A stretch of 40,922 nt of DNA from Lachnospiraceae bacterium OM04-12BH. GTDB lineage: Bacteria; Bacillota; Clostridia; Lachnospirales; Lachnospiraceae. The stretch is from the NCBI GenBank assembly GCA_003490145.1, contig QULQ01000018.1, forward strand, positions 1 through 40,922. Reading direction: 5' to 3'. The position numbers and the translations under genes are program-made. The first letter of the stretch is position 1; the number at the start of each line of letters is the position of its first letter. Shown here piece after piece: positions 31,381-39,064 of this stretch. The notes beneath the pieces are model-generated. The model searched no databases. It was not told the origin of the DNA and worked only from the letters and a program-made list of their open reading frames with translations.

Positions 31381-31561
31381 GCTTTTGCTCCTTTCCTTGT
31401 TTTGTCCGGCCATCAAGCGGCTTCTCCGCAGTTTTAGGGAGCAGCCAAACACCGGCCATTTTCACAGCGCCGGGGATACGCCCACCAGCACAATAATAAT
31501 TTACCCTACGAGGTGTCACGCCCCACTTCTCGGCGGCCTCTTTTAATGTCATATAGTCCAT
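31373..31561 (-). CDS. Small MerR/excisionase-type HTH protein
   Basis: A 62-residue protein, MDYMTLKEAAEKWGVTPRRVNYYCAGGRIPGAVKMAGVWLLP, a HTH_17/excisionase-like DNA-binding domain. Stop overlaps the response regulator start by 8 bases, so it is the first gene of the two-component/ABC operon. It could be a regulator of that operon or a recombination directionality factor for the serine recombinase, whose gene has no other small partner close by. Confidence 0.75.
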   Translation of the reverse strand: MDYMTLKEAAEKWGVTPRRVNYYCAGGRIPGAVKMAGVWLLPKTAEKPLDGRTKQGKEQKHE

Positions 31562-31705
31562 TTCGCACCTCCACAGAGTACATTATAGTTCTCCTTCTCG
31601 AACAATGCAAGAAACGGAATGTGAATTATAAACTTCAACCAACCTGCATATAGCAACATTCCACGGGCAAAGTATGAATTATACAATGTAACTGGGTGAT
31701 GTTAT
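31562..31705. promoter_or_regulatory. Divergent promoter region HTH / XRE
   Basis: Intergenic DNA between leftward and rightward genes. A TATACAAT -10-like box for the XRE gene stands at 31680-31687. Bases 31678-31697 equal the two proposed IS ends joined head to tail (see findings). Confidence 0.45.
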
Positions 31706-32074
31706 ATGGCGAAAGTTGAAGATTGTCCCGGTTTTGAAACCTTCGGCGCAGATGTCAAAGCCGCACGAGAGGCAAAGCGTCTGGCACGAAAAACATTGGC
31801 AGAAATGGTTGGGATTGAATGGCGGTATCTTGCCAACATTGAGAATCAAGGTGCGATTCCGAGCCTGCCTGTGATGATCCAGTTGATTAAGGTCTGCGGA
31901 CTTCCCGTGGAACGGTATTTTAACCCGGAGATCATGCGAGAAGAAAGCGAACAGCGGCAACGGGTCAGCCACAAGCTGAAGCTTTGCCCTGAAGAATACC
32001 TGCCGATTATCGAAGGTGCCATAGACGGGGCGCTCAAAATGGAACAGACTGCGAAGCAGAAGGAGGACGCATAA
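31706..32074 (+). CDS. XRE-family regulator
   Basis: A 122-residue protein. HTH at about 12-70: FGADVKAAREAKRLARKTLAEMVGIEWRYLANIENQGAIPSLPVMIQLIKVCGLPVERYF. The C-terminal 50 residues are helical and charged. Encoded opposite to its neighbours and divergent from the HTH-two-component-ABC operon, so it may control that operon or IME-2 excision. An inverted repeat CAGAAGGAGG/CCTCCTTCTG (32057-32090) at its end may be a terminator. Confidence 0.88.
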   Translation: MAKVEDCPGFETFGADVKAAREAKRLARKTLAEMVGIEWRYLANIENQGAIPSLPVMIQLIKVCGLPVERYFNPEIMREESEQRQRVSHKLKLCPEEYLPIIEGAIDGALKMEQTAKQKEDA

Positions 32075-32090
32075 TCGCGGCCTCCTTCTG
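32057..32090 (+). terminator. Inverted repeat at end of XRE gene
   Basis: Perfect 10-bp arms spanning the stop codon, between convergent genes. T run is weak, so termination is plausible only. Confidence 0.4.
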
Positions 32091-32101
32091 GCGTTTCTAT
32101 A

Positions 32102-32410
32102 TCAAGTTTCCCGGCACTTTTCCCAAAGTTCCCGGCACCTCTGCTGGATTTCTGCGGTTTCTGTCACAGTCAGGTCACGGTCATTTCCGGTAATCTTATC
32201 TTCCAGAAAGTTAGCGTATGTACCCAACAAAGCGTTCCGTAAATCCTCCGGGGTTTTCTGTATTTCGGCGCTGTACCAGTCATTCCGGTGGGGTTCCCAT
32301 GCCATCAATGTATAACCGTGGCTGGTCTGAACCACCTCATACAGAGGATCATCATCCAGATATGCCTGAAACACTTTCAAAACCTTTTCAAAGGTCAGCA
32401 CTTCCCGCAC
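32102..32410 (-). CDS. Hypothetical protein downstream of tnpV
   Basis: A 102-residue acidic protein, MREVLTFEKVLKVFQAYLDDDPLYEVVQTSHGYTLMAWEP, then helices to the end (EIQQRCRELWEKC). No family recognised and no membrane segment. It follows tnpV by 7 bases on the same strand, so it belongs to the recombinase-tnpV transcript. Confidence 0.6.
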   Translation of the reverse strand: MREVLTFEKVLKVFQAYLDDDPLYEVVQTSHGYTLMAWEPHRNDWYSAEIQKTPEDLRNALLGTYANFLEDKITGNDRDLTVTETAEIQQRCRELWEKCRET

Positions 32411-32417
32411 CTCCCAT

Positions 32418-32771
32418 TCAGCTGCAAATCAGTTCCCTGATTAAAATTTCCTCAATCTGTGCCGTTAATGTGTTCATCAGCCCCACCCAACGCATAGGAT
32501 CACAGGCTTTCAGTTCCTCAGTGACACCCGCAGCCTCCATCATGTGAGGCAACATGGTGTCCACGCGCTCCTGCGCTGTCCGATCAATCTCTAACAGGTG
32601 CGGATACAGTTTCTCGCTCATCAGCAGTTGGTTGTAGAGAATAGGACGGTGTTCCTTCAGGTAGGACTTTCGCATCCTGCCGTACTTGCCGATAGAAGTT
32701 TCCGGCTGCACAGAAAGTTTTAGGTTGGGTATATCATAATCTCCGCAACGAATGTAAGTCAACTTACTCAT
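32418..32771 (-). CDS. tnpV: Transposon-encoded protein TnpV
   Basis: A 117-residue TnpV homologue: GDYDIPNLKL, TSIGKYGRMRKSYLKEHRPILYNQLL, AQERVDTMLPHMMEAAGVTEELKACDPMRWVGLMNTLTAQIEEIL. Start at 32771 chosen for a 7-base spacing from AAGGAG. It sits 26 bases after the recombinase gene. Related to 9364-9741 of the left element. Confidence 0.87.
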   Translation of the reverse strand: MSKLTYIRCGDYDIPNLKLSVQPETSIGKYGRMRKSYLKEHRPILYNQLLMSEKLYPHLLEIDRTAQERVDTMLPHMMEAAGVTEELKACDPMRWVGLMNTLTAQIEEILIRELICS

Positions 32772-32797
32772 ATTCATTCTCCTTTGCTCCATGATGA

Positions 32798-34678
32798 TTA
32801 GACTGCTGCGCTGGTTGCTATGCTGCCTTTGTGCGGTTCTTCTTTCGGCAGCTGCCCGACAGTAGAAAAAATACCTTTTTTCATATCCTCAGCCCGGATC
32901 AGGGCTTTCTTAGCGTCCATTTCCACTTTTTTCTTCGCCTTGATTTTGTCCTCATACCGTTTCTGTGCGCCGCTGGCTTTCCGCTTCAAATAATTCTGAT
33001 GAAGTCTGTCCTTGCGTTCTTCTTTTTTTCGCAGTTCTTCCTGTTCCTCCGGGGTTAAAGGAACCGGCTGTAAAGATGGTGGGATATAGCGTCCTAAAAA
33101 ATTGAAGTAGATTTCAATTTCCTGCGTGGTGTCCTGACTGCCTTTTCGGGCGCGTTCGTGGACAAGGATTTTCTCTACAAACTCGTTGAGCATGGTGTTT
33201 GTCAGAGTGTCAAAATTCTCGTACTTATCAATCAGGGCTATAAATTTCTCCGCTGATTTCTGGCTCTGTTCGTAGCCGGTAACAGCCTTTTCCAGCTCCA
33301 CAATTTCGATCTCAAGTGCGTCCTGCTCTTTGGCATACTGTGCATCAAGCGCCCTATATCGTGCATCCGGCAGTTTGCCGAGGGCGTTGTCCTCATAGAT
33401 TTTGCAAATCAGTTTTTCCAGTTCTCCGGCTCTCTTTTGAGCAGCGGCCAGACGCCTGCGCTTTTTCGTTATATCGGCATTCTGTTGGGCAACCTGCGTT
33501 TCCTGAACGGTGTGAATAAATTCCGTCCGGTCATTTCTGGAATATTCAGCGATAGCCCGGAGCGTGTCGGAAACCAATGTCAGAACAGCACTCTCATTGA
33601 TACGGTGTTGTGTAGGGCATAGTGTCCCACACGGAACTTTGGTATAATTGGAACAGGTATATTGAGAAATCCGCTTGCCATTGTTGGTGCGGTGGACATA
33701 CATCTTGCCGCCACAATCGGCACAATAGAGCAAGCCTGTGAGGGGAGCCGCTTCGCCCCAGCCGTTTGGATAACGCCGTACATTGCTACGGATTTTCTGC
33801 ACCAAATCAAAGGTCTGCTGGTCGATAATGGCTTCATGGGTATTCTCAAAGATCGTCCACTCGTCCTCAGAAACATAGTGGCTTTTCTTGTCCTTAAAGT
33901 GCTTGCGGGTCTTGAAATTGATGGTGTGTCCCAAATACTCTCGTTTTTTCAAAATGTTCACGATGGTAGATGCTCCCCATCCATACGGGTCTTTGACCGG
34001 CTTTGAACGGTTCACACCCTCATTGAAGCGGGCAAGGTGTACGACAGGAATTTCAATCCGGTCTGTGGATAGTTTACAAGCAATCTGATAAGGCCCATAT
34101 CCCTTCAGCGTGAGAGAGAAGATACGGCGTACCACTTCGGCGGCTTCCTCATCTATCAGCCAATGTTCCCGCTTTTCATCCCACAAGTAGCCGTAAATCA
34201 CGGTGCCTGTCAGGTGCTTGCCGCTCATGCCTTTTGACTTAAACACAGAGCGGATTTTCCGGCTGGTATCACGGGCGTAAAATTCATTCATAATGTTGCG
34301 GAACGGGGTAAAATCGTCATCGCCTTTCAGACTGTCCACACCGTCGTTAATGGCAATCAGACGAACGCCTCTCTGCCGCAAAACCTCCATAACCTGACCG
34401 ACCTTTAGATAGTCGCGCCCCAACCGGCTCATGTCCTTGATGACGATTGCCTCCACACGCCCTGCCTCCACTTCCTCCATCATCGCCAAAAATCCGGGGC
34501 GGTCAAAACGGGTGCCTGAGATACCATCATCAGTAAAGTGCGTAGGGTTGGGCAGCCCGTTCCGGCGGGCAAAATCCTCTAACATCTGTTTTTGGTTGGA
34601 TATGGAATTGCTCTCGCCCTGTAACTCATCGTCCCGGCTCAGGCGCTCGTACAGTGGGGTAATTTTTTCATTTCTCAT
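32798..34678 (-). CDS. Large serine recombinase of IME-2
   Basis: A 626-residue recombinase. Catalytic domain 8-160 with Ser14 (YERLSRDDE) and VIKDMSRLGRDYLKVG. Recombinase domain about 165-290 (GYLWDEKREHWLIDEEAAEVVRRIFS). Zinc ribbon about 325-370 (CADCGGKMYVH ... YTCSNY ... C). Coiled coil about 400-490, DUF4368-like EFVEKILVHERAR ... EIEIYFNFLG, and an extra charged tail of about 90 residues that IME-1's enzyme lacks. It lies at the right end, starting 93 bases from the junction, and should act on GG-core sites such as the one in virD4. Confidence 0.95.
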   Translation of the reverse strand: MRNEKITPLYERLSRDDELQGESNSISNQKQMLEDFARRNGLPNPTHFTDDGISGTRFDRPGFLAMMEEVEAGRVEAIVIKDMSRLGRDYLKVGQVMEVLRQRGVRLIAINDGVDSLKGDDDFTPFRNIMNEFYARDTSRKIRSVFKSKGMSGKHLTGTVIYGYLWDEKREHWLIDEEAAEVVRRIFSLTLKGYGPYQIACKLSTDRIEIPVVHLARFNEGVNRSKPVKDPYGWGASTIVNILKKREYLGHTINFKTRKHFKDKKSHYVSEDEWTIFENTHEAIIDQQTFDLVQKIRSNVRRYPNGWGEAAPLTGLLYCADCGGKMYVHRTNNGKRISQYTCSNYTKVPCGTLCPTQHRINESAVLTLVSDTLRAIAEYSRNDRTEFIHTVQETQVAQQNADITKKRRRLAAAQKRAGELEKLICKIYEDNALGKLPDARYRALDAQYAKEQDALEIEIVELEKAVTGYEQSQKSAEKFIALIDKYENFDTLTNTMLNEFVEKILVHERARKGSQDTTQEIEIYFNFLGRYIPPSLQPVPLTPEEQEELRKKEERKDRLHQNYLKRKASGAQKRYEDKIKAKKKVEMDAKKALIRAEDMKKGIFSTVGQLPKEEPHKGSIATSAAV

Positions 34679-34700
34679 GGCTGTACCTCCTGAAACAAAA

Positions 34701-34771
34701 ATGCTCTAAGTGATTGCTTCACTAACCATGACAAAATCATGATTAAGAAGTCACTTAGAGCATATATCACC
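34701..34771. repeat. IME-2 right att region with inverted repeats
   Basis: ATGCTCTAAGTGA (34701-34713) is inverted at 34751-34763, and CATGA/TCATG arms lie between. Inverse TTAATCA-type subterminal repeat at about 34741-34753 mirrors 19510-19522. The core is CC 34770-34771. It overlaps the upstream region of the recombinase gene, so recombinase binding may also regulate its own promoter. Confidence 0.65.
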
Positions 34772-35788
34772 GGCGGCCAGCTTATATTTCTTATACTGAC
34801 GCACCGCAAAGTGGTTTGGCTTCTCGGCTTCCAGTGCATCAAACATCAGGTCTACGGGGTTTTTGAACTCCTCGTCATCCTCACGGACTTCCATCGCATT
34901 GATGAACTCAATGAGGGTGGAGAAGTTCTGCTCCTCCACCGGAGCTTCATAGTGGATATATCCAATCAACGCGCAATACAGCAATGTTTCCGCCTTGACC
35001 CAGAAATCGTCTCCGGCCTTGCCTTCGCCTTTGGTATTGGCAATCAGCGTTGTTACCAGCTTCAAGATGTCCTTTTCGCTATGGATATAGGCGAAAGGGT
35101 TATAGTGCATGGACTTCTTGAAGTTGATTGTATTTAGGACCTTGATTCGGTACGGCTCATAAATGACCTTGCCGTGCTTATCCTTCATGGGCTTTCCGTC
35201 TTTCCCCGGCTTGGGTGCGCCCCTTTGGAGCATTTTTCCGCACTCCACCAAAATGGTTCCCTTCGGGTCAGTCACGACGTAGCTGCTGTGCATCTGCATC
35301 AGATTTGGTTTGAGCCAGAAACGGGTCTTACCGGAACCGGAGCCGCCGATCACCAGCACATTTTTGTTTCTGGCGGTCTTTGGGTCCTTGGGGCGGCTGT
35401 TCATGGTCAGGCTCTCGGTTTTTGTGAGAATGACATTGTTCTGGAACACCGGGTCGATGTAGGGAGCAATATCCTCACGGGTTCCCCAACGGGCAGAGCC
35501 ATACTCCATGCCGTGACGGTACTTCTTGGCGTTTTTACTTTTGAGATACACCGCCAGACGCAGGCCAGCACCGCAGCACAGCCCCGCCAGCAGATCCAAC
35601 GGGTGCAGGCTGGGCCAGAAACTTTGCAACGCCCCAGGCAGGACAGCAAACAGGGAAAGGAATTTCTCCGAAGCATTTGCCCCCTGAGCCAGTCGCCATG
35701 CCTCCCCGAAGTTGGTAGCAAACAGCCCCATCAGGAGATAGGGCAGGTTCAGCAAAACGAGCTTTTTGATGTCAAACTGCTTTTTCAT
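34770..35788 (-). pseudogene. virD4: virD4/traG-type coupling protein, N-terminal part (interrupted)
   Basis: The first 339 residues of a VirD4-like coupling protein: two N-terminal membrane segments (about 10-28 and 58-78), YGSARWGTREDIAPYI, Walker A VIGGSGSGKTRFW near 140, VVTDPKGTILVE near 165, and the end HFAVRQYKKYKLAAG. The frame then enters IME-2 and stops a few codons later at 34751. The rest of the gene is at 18680-19492. It overlaps pcfB by ATGA. Confidence 0.95.
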
Positions 35789-36285
35789 CGTTCCAGCTCC
35801 TTTCGCTTGGTGCGGTCCACCACGGCATTTTTGACCATCTCTTTGAACTGACTGAGTTTTGCCAGCACAGACGGGCGTTCCGTTTTCTCGGCCTTCTTGA
35901 CCTTTTTGCTGATGTACTCGGTAAATGCAGCGGTCAGCGCATCGGCGTCACGGCCTTTGAAAAAGATCAGGTACTTGGGTGGGGAGCTACTGCGGTCTTT
36001 CTTCACCGCATAATCCACACCATATTTCCGGGCGATTTTCTCAAACTCCTTGATAGAGGGGTCTGTGATCTCAATGTTGGATATTCCCTGATTCTGACCA
36101 ATGAGCTGCTTGACGGTCTGTTTGCCGTGAGGTGTCACAGGAGCGTCACGGCTTCTCTGCTTTTGCAGCTTCTTTTCCTTGCAGTGGGCCATGTACTTGC
36201 TAATGGCGGCTTTGAGCAGCCTGCCAGTGAACTTTGTTCCACTGACAACCAGTGTTAAAGTCCTATTTTCCACTTCTTCCTGCAT
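35785..36285 (-). CDS. pcfB: PcfB family (DUF3801) conjugation protein
   Basis: A 166-residue protein from the ATG at 36285 (AAGGAGG 8 bases upstream). VENRTLTLVVSGTKFTGRLLKAAISKYMAH at the N-terminus, GKQTVKQLIGQNQGISNIEI, and a basic C-terminus. PcfB of pCF10 helps dock relaxosome DNA to the coupling protein. The gene directly precedes virD4, as in other Gram-positive conjugative elements. Confidence 0.88.
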   Translation of the reverse strand: MQEEVENRTLTLVVSGTKFTGRLLKAAISKYMAHCKEKKLQKQRSRDAPVTPHGKQTVKQLIGQNQGISNIEITDPSIKEFEKIARKYGVDYAVKKDRSSSPPKYLIFFKGRDADALTAAFTEYISKKVKKAEKTERPSVLAKLSQFKEMVKNAVVDRTKRKELER

Positions 36286-36371
36286 TTTCATCGCCTCCTT
36301 TCCACAAAATGTGCAGGGGTGGTGCATTTCTTTCTAAGGCGGGACCACCAGCCGCCGGAGGAGGTATTTTT

Positions 36372-36791
36372 TCATCGCTCCATCCCGCGGCTCTTTTTCT
36401 TTACCGGCTTCTTATCCGGCAGATTCCACTCTTTCCGGAACTCTGCCACACCTTTGGGGTCAAATGCCTTCAGCTTCTCCAGATCAAAGGCAACAGCAGA
36501 ATATTTTCCATAACCGGACTGAACCTGATAGGGAAGCACCTTCCCCAATTTGTTCTCTTTGATGAATCGCAGCAAATCCTTGCTGATGTCACCGGAAATA
36601 AACGCCTCTCCGGGGTCCAGGGAATATCCTGGTAGGTTCACCGTCATATCTGCAAACGCCTCTGCTCCATCTTCTGTATGGGTAATCATGCCGATATAAA
36701 GCCGCTGATTATTCGCATACATTCCAAGTTGCAGCGATATGGTTTCTTCCCCATATTCCCACTTAAAGGGTACTTTCTTTTCCTCATTCAT
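36372..36791 (-). CDS. DUF4313-like protein
   Basis: A 139-residue protein: VPFKWEYGEETISLQLGMYANNQRLYIGMITHTEDGAEAFADMTVNLPGY, then GEAFISGDISKDLLRFIKENKLGK and a basic tail. This fits the DUF4313 family found in ICE accessory regions. Function unknown. No membrane segment. It stands between pcfB and another unknown gene, all in one direction. Confidence 0.65.
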   Translation of the reverse strand: MNEEKKVPFKWEYGEETISLQLGMYANNQRLYIGMITHTEDGAEAFADMTVNLPGYSLDPGEAFISGDISKDLLRFIKENKLGKVLPYQVQSGYGKYSAVAFDLEKLKAFDPKGVAEFRKEWNLPDKKPVKKKSRGMER

Positions 36792-36803
36792 ATCGGATTC
36801 CTC

Positions 36804-37115
36804 CTATCGTATCTGTTCTTTGTGGTCATAAAACAAATCTCCATTTCTGACCTTTGCATGGCTGAGAATCTTGATCTGCCCATTTGCCTGACTGTCCAGA
36901 GCTTTTTCATAGCCTATATCTGACAAAAACAGGCGGGTGCGTTCTCCTTTCCAGCCAACCGGGGAGTCATGCGTCAGTACATCAAAAATAATCATGTGCC
37001 GGGTGTTCTCCGCAAATCGCTGGAGATCCATGTAGTCATGACCGTGATAGTTCTGCGCCCCGGCTTTCTGGCGCATTTCCTCCATCAGCTGCCCGATTGT
37101 TTTGCCTTCCTGCAT
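36804..37115 (-). CDS. ICE-associated unknown protein, family member 1
   Basis: A 103-residue protein from the ATG at 37115 (AAGGAAG about 8 bases upstream). The part NTRHMIIFDVLTHDS ... GERTRLFLSDIGYEKALDSQANGQIKILSHAKVRNGDLF aligns along its length with the product of 39065-39340. Family not named; the duplicated presence in the backbone is notable. Confidence 0.65.
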   Translation of the reverse strand: MQEGKTIGQLMEEMRQKAGAQNYHGHDYMDLQRFAENTRHMIIFDVLTHDSPVGWKGERTRLFLSDIGYEKALDSQANGQIKILSHAKVRNGDLFYDHKEQIR

Positions 37116-37137
37116 AAAACCCACTTCCTTTCCGTTC

Positions 37138-37884
37138 TTATGAGACCAGCAAGATCATCTCCCGCAGCTGAGCAAAGTAGAGCTTTCCCTTTGGCGTAAC
37201 CAGCGTGTAGGAGCCGGTATGCCCGTGATTGCAGTAGTCTTTCACACAGAACAGCCCCGTATTTTTCACATTGGCATAGGGCAGCACATTGCCGGATGCT
37301 GTGCGGTACACAAACCGTCGTTCTATCAGAAACCGAACAAACCGGCGCTCCGGGACATCCAACTCTTTGGCGGTTGTCCTGAGATTGGTGCTGTGCTTTA
37401 AGTCGATGAACAGGTCATAGAAAGCGGCTTTGCCCTCCAGCTGTGCATTTTCCTTACGCAGAGAAATATTTGCTTCACGCTCAGCCAACAAGTCTGAGCA
37501 GAGCTTCATCAGAGCCTCCGGGGAAGTAGCTACCTCCCAAAGCTTCTCTCTTGTGAGATAGGCCCCGTGCTTGCGAATGGTAGGCAGAACCTCATCGAAT
37601 ACCCACTGTTCAAACTGTTCTGCCGATGGCAATTTGCTGTGAACAATCAGGCGGTACAAATCTCCTTCGGGGATAAAAGTCATACTGATTTTGCGGTCGG
37701 GGCTTTGTGGGTGAGGTGCGTCGCGTTTCACGACATACCTACAATGGCGGATAATTGCATCGCGGGAATTGCTGTACCCCAGCGCAGCGGCCACATCCGT
37801 TCCGCAGAACAGGTATTTGCCGTTTTCTTCGATGACCCGGATACTGCCAAACTCCGGGTTTTTGAAAATTTCCATTTGGTTCAT
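37138..37884 (-). CDS. Phage-type antirepressor (BRO-N plus C-terminal KilA-C-like domain)
   Basis: A 248-residue protein. BRO-N domain at about 3-110 (GSIRVIEENGKYLFCGTDVAAALGYSNSRDAIIRHC, FIPEGDLYRLIVHSKLPSAEQFEQWVFDEVLPTIRKHG). A linker helix follows, then a C-terminal ANT/KilA-C-like domain at about 160-248 (RTTAKELDVPERRFVRFLIERRFVYR ... YTLVTPKGKLYFAQL). Antirepressors inactivate phage-type repressors, so it probably controls ICE induction. Twenty-five bases of its gene recur at 23136-23160. Confidence 0.92.
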   Translation of the reverse strand: MNQMEIFKNPEFGSIRVIEENGKYLFCGTDVAAALGYSNSRDAIIRHCRYVVKRDAPHPQSPDRKISMTFIPEGDLYRLIVHSKLPSAEQFEQWVFDEVLPTIRKHGAYLTREKLWEVATSPEALMKLCSDLLAEREANISLRKENAQLEGKAAFYDLFIDLKHSTNLRTTAKELDVPERRFVRFLIERRFVYRTASGNVLPYANVKNTGLFCVKDYCNHGHTGSYTLVTPKGKLYFAQLREMILLVS

Positions 37885-37918
37885 GTCGTGCCTCCTTTGG
37901 CATGATAAAAGGCGGCCT

Positions 37919-38782
37919 TTACCAGCCGCCTGCGTGCATATCGTGGTTGACCAATGAAGTGAAGTGATTATTCATGGTGGTAGGCGCATTGAACAGCACC
38001 GCAAGCAGGTACTGCTTCATGTTGCGTACCTGGGTGGTGTTCTTTTGCAGACAGTCCATGACAAACTCGATGTGGGAGCTGTCCAGTTTCAAAAAACGGG
38101 AACGCACGATCTCGTGAGGAAAGTCTGCCCCAGAGATCCGGGTGGTCTTTCGTCTGGCACAGACCGTTTCTACCAACAGCTCTACGATCTCATTCAGGTC
38201 ATCCAGATAGAGAGGATAACGCTGCTTCAGACAGTCATACTCGATATTCTCCAAAATCAATTCCCGATAATTTTCTATCTCTGTGACAGACATCGCATCT
38301 CTTCCTTTCCGTTCCGGCGGTCTTGCCGCCGCTGTTTCCCGGAAGGGAATGGAATCGGTACTTGATCCATAAGTAATTGATTTTTCTGTATTTGATTTCT
38401 CTATATTTAATTCTGCGGGCTTTTCCGTATCCGGTTTATCCATATACGGGTTTTCCGTATCTGGTGAATCCGTATCCGGTTTTCTAAGCTGTGGCTGCTC
38501 GTATATGACATACTCTGTATCGCTGATGCGTCCCTGCCGGTCACGCAGCTTGTGCCGCACAATGTAACCGGCAGCCTCCAATTCCCGCAACGCAGCGCCT
38601 ATGGCATCCACGCCCTCCTTACAGATCTTTGCAAGACCACGGGTGGTGTAATTCCAGTCCTCTGGCAAAGACAGCATCATGGAAAGCAGCCCCTTGGCTT
38701 TTAACGACAGGTTTGCATTTCGTAAATGATGATTGCTCATCACGGTATAATCACGGGTCCGTTCAATACGAAAAACGGCCAT
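37919..38782 (-). CDS. Winged-helix replication-initiator-like protein (DUF6017-type)
   Basis: A 287-residue protein from the ATG at 38782 (GAAGGAGTGAGG upstream). N-terminal winged helix (about 1-95: FRIERTRDYTVMSNHHLRNANLSLKAKGLLSMMLSLPEDWNYT, ... ALRELEAAGYIVR). A repetitive linker PDTDS-PDTEN-PYMDK-PDTEK (about 102-125) is coded by four 15-bp repeats. The C-terminal domain (about 170-287: RELILENIEYDCLKQRYPLYLDDLNEIVELLVETVC) is of the DUF6017 kind. Likely the ICE's replication initiator. Confidence 0.82.
   Translation of the reverse strand: MAVFRIERTRDYTVMSNHHLRNANLSLKAKGLLSMMLSLPEDWNYTTRGLAKICKEGVDAIGAALRELEAAGYIVRHKLRDRQGRISDTEYVIYEQPQLRKPDTDSPDTENPYMDKPDTEKPAELNIEKSNTEKSITYGSSTDSIPFRETAAARPPERKGRDAMSVTEIENYRELILENIEYDCLKQRYPLYLDDLNEIVELLVETVCARRKTTRISGADFPHEIVRSRFLKLDSSHIEFVMDCLQKNTTQVRNMKQYLLAVLFNAPTTMNNHFTSLVNHDMHAGGW
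38424..38483. repeat. Four 15-bp direct repeats inside the ICE rep-like gene
   Basis: TCCGTATCCGGT-type units begin at 38424, 38439, 38454 and 38469. The period is five codons, so it may reflect a P-D-T-x-x protein repeat, an origin iteron set, or both. Confidence 0.6.
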
Positions 38783-38811
38783 CGACCTCACTCCTTCCGA
38801 ATTTTGGGTAC

Positions 38812-38847
38812 AAAAAAACCGCAATCCTCATTCCAAAGAATTGCGGT
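38812..38847 (-). terminator. Rho-independent terminator upstream of the rep-like gene
   Basis: On the minus strand ACCGCAAT and ATTGCGGT arms followed by seven T; directly after the 38850-39035 gene. Confidence 0.85.
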
Positions 38848-38849
38848 GT

Positions 38850-39035
38850 TCAACACTTTTCAAATTTTCTTGCATAGAACCAAAACAGCGGCTTTCGAGG
38901 ACGCGCCTCTGTAAATGGCTCCTCCTGGGCGAAAGGAAGTGTTTGCATCACTCGGTCAATATCCGTTGAATCCATGTCATGCTGAGATTTGCAATCTTCC
39001 TGGATTGCTTCTTGAATTTCCTTTACCGTACACAT
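38850..39035 (-). CDS. Small hypothetical ICE protein
   Basis: A 61-residue protein from the ATG at 39035 (AAAGGA 6 bases upstream): MCTVKEIQEAIQEDCKSQHD, then MDSTDIDRVMQTLPFAQEEPF and a basic-aromatic end. No family recognised. Ends in a strong terminator, so it closes the par transcript. Confidence 0.55.
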   Translation of the reverse strand: MCTVKEIQEAIQEDCKSQHDMDSTDIDRVMQTLPFAQEEPFTEARPRKPLFWFYARKFEKC

Positions 39036-39064
39036 AGTCATTCCTTTCCTTTCGTTGTATGGGT

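Larger units (their letters stand above)
19491..34771. mobile_element. IME-2: 15.3 kb serine-recombinase mobilizable element in virD4
   Basis: Bounded by CC at 19491-19492 and at 34770-34771 (GG on the virD4 strand). Joining the flanks restores GCC-GCC-GGA-AAA and a 609-codon virD4. Eighteen to thirty bases inside each end lies GACTTTTTAATCA (left) or GACTTCTTAATCA (right, inverse), at identical distance from the core. Contents: TnpW, DnaC, Rep, VLP, RelB/YafQ, MobQ relaxase and oriT, sigma-like proteins, an ABC/two-component cargo, TnpV and a serine recombinase. Confidence 0.9.

Noticed and set aside
38424..38483. Calling the 15-bp repeats definite iterons
   Set aside because: Period equals five codons and gives a P-D-T-x-x protein repeat, so protein-level repetition explains them equally well.
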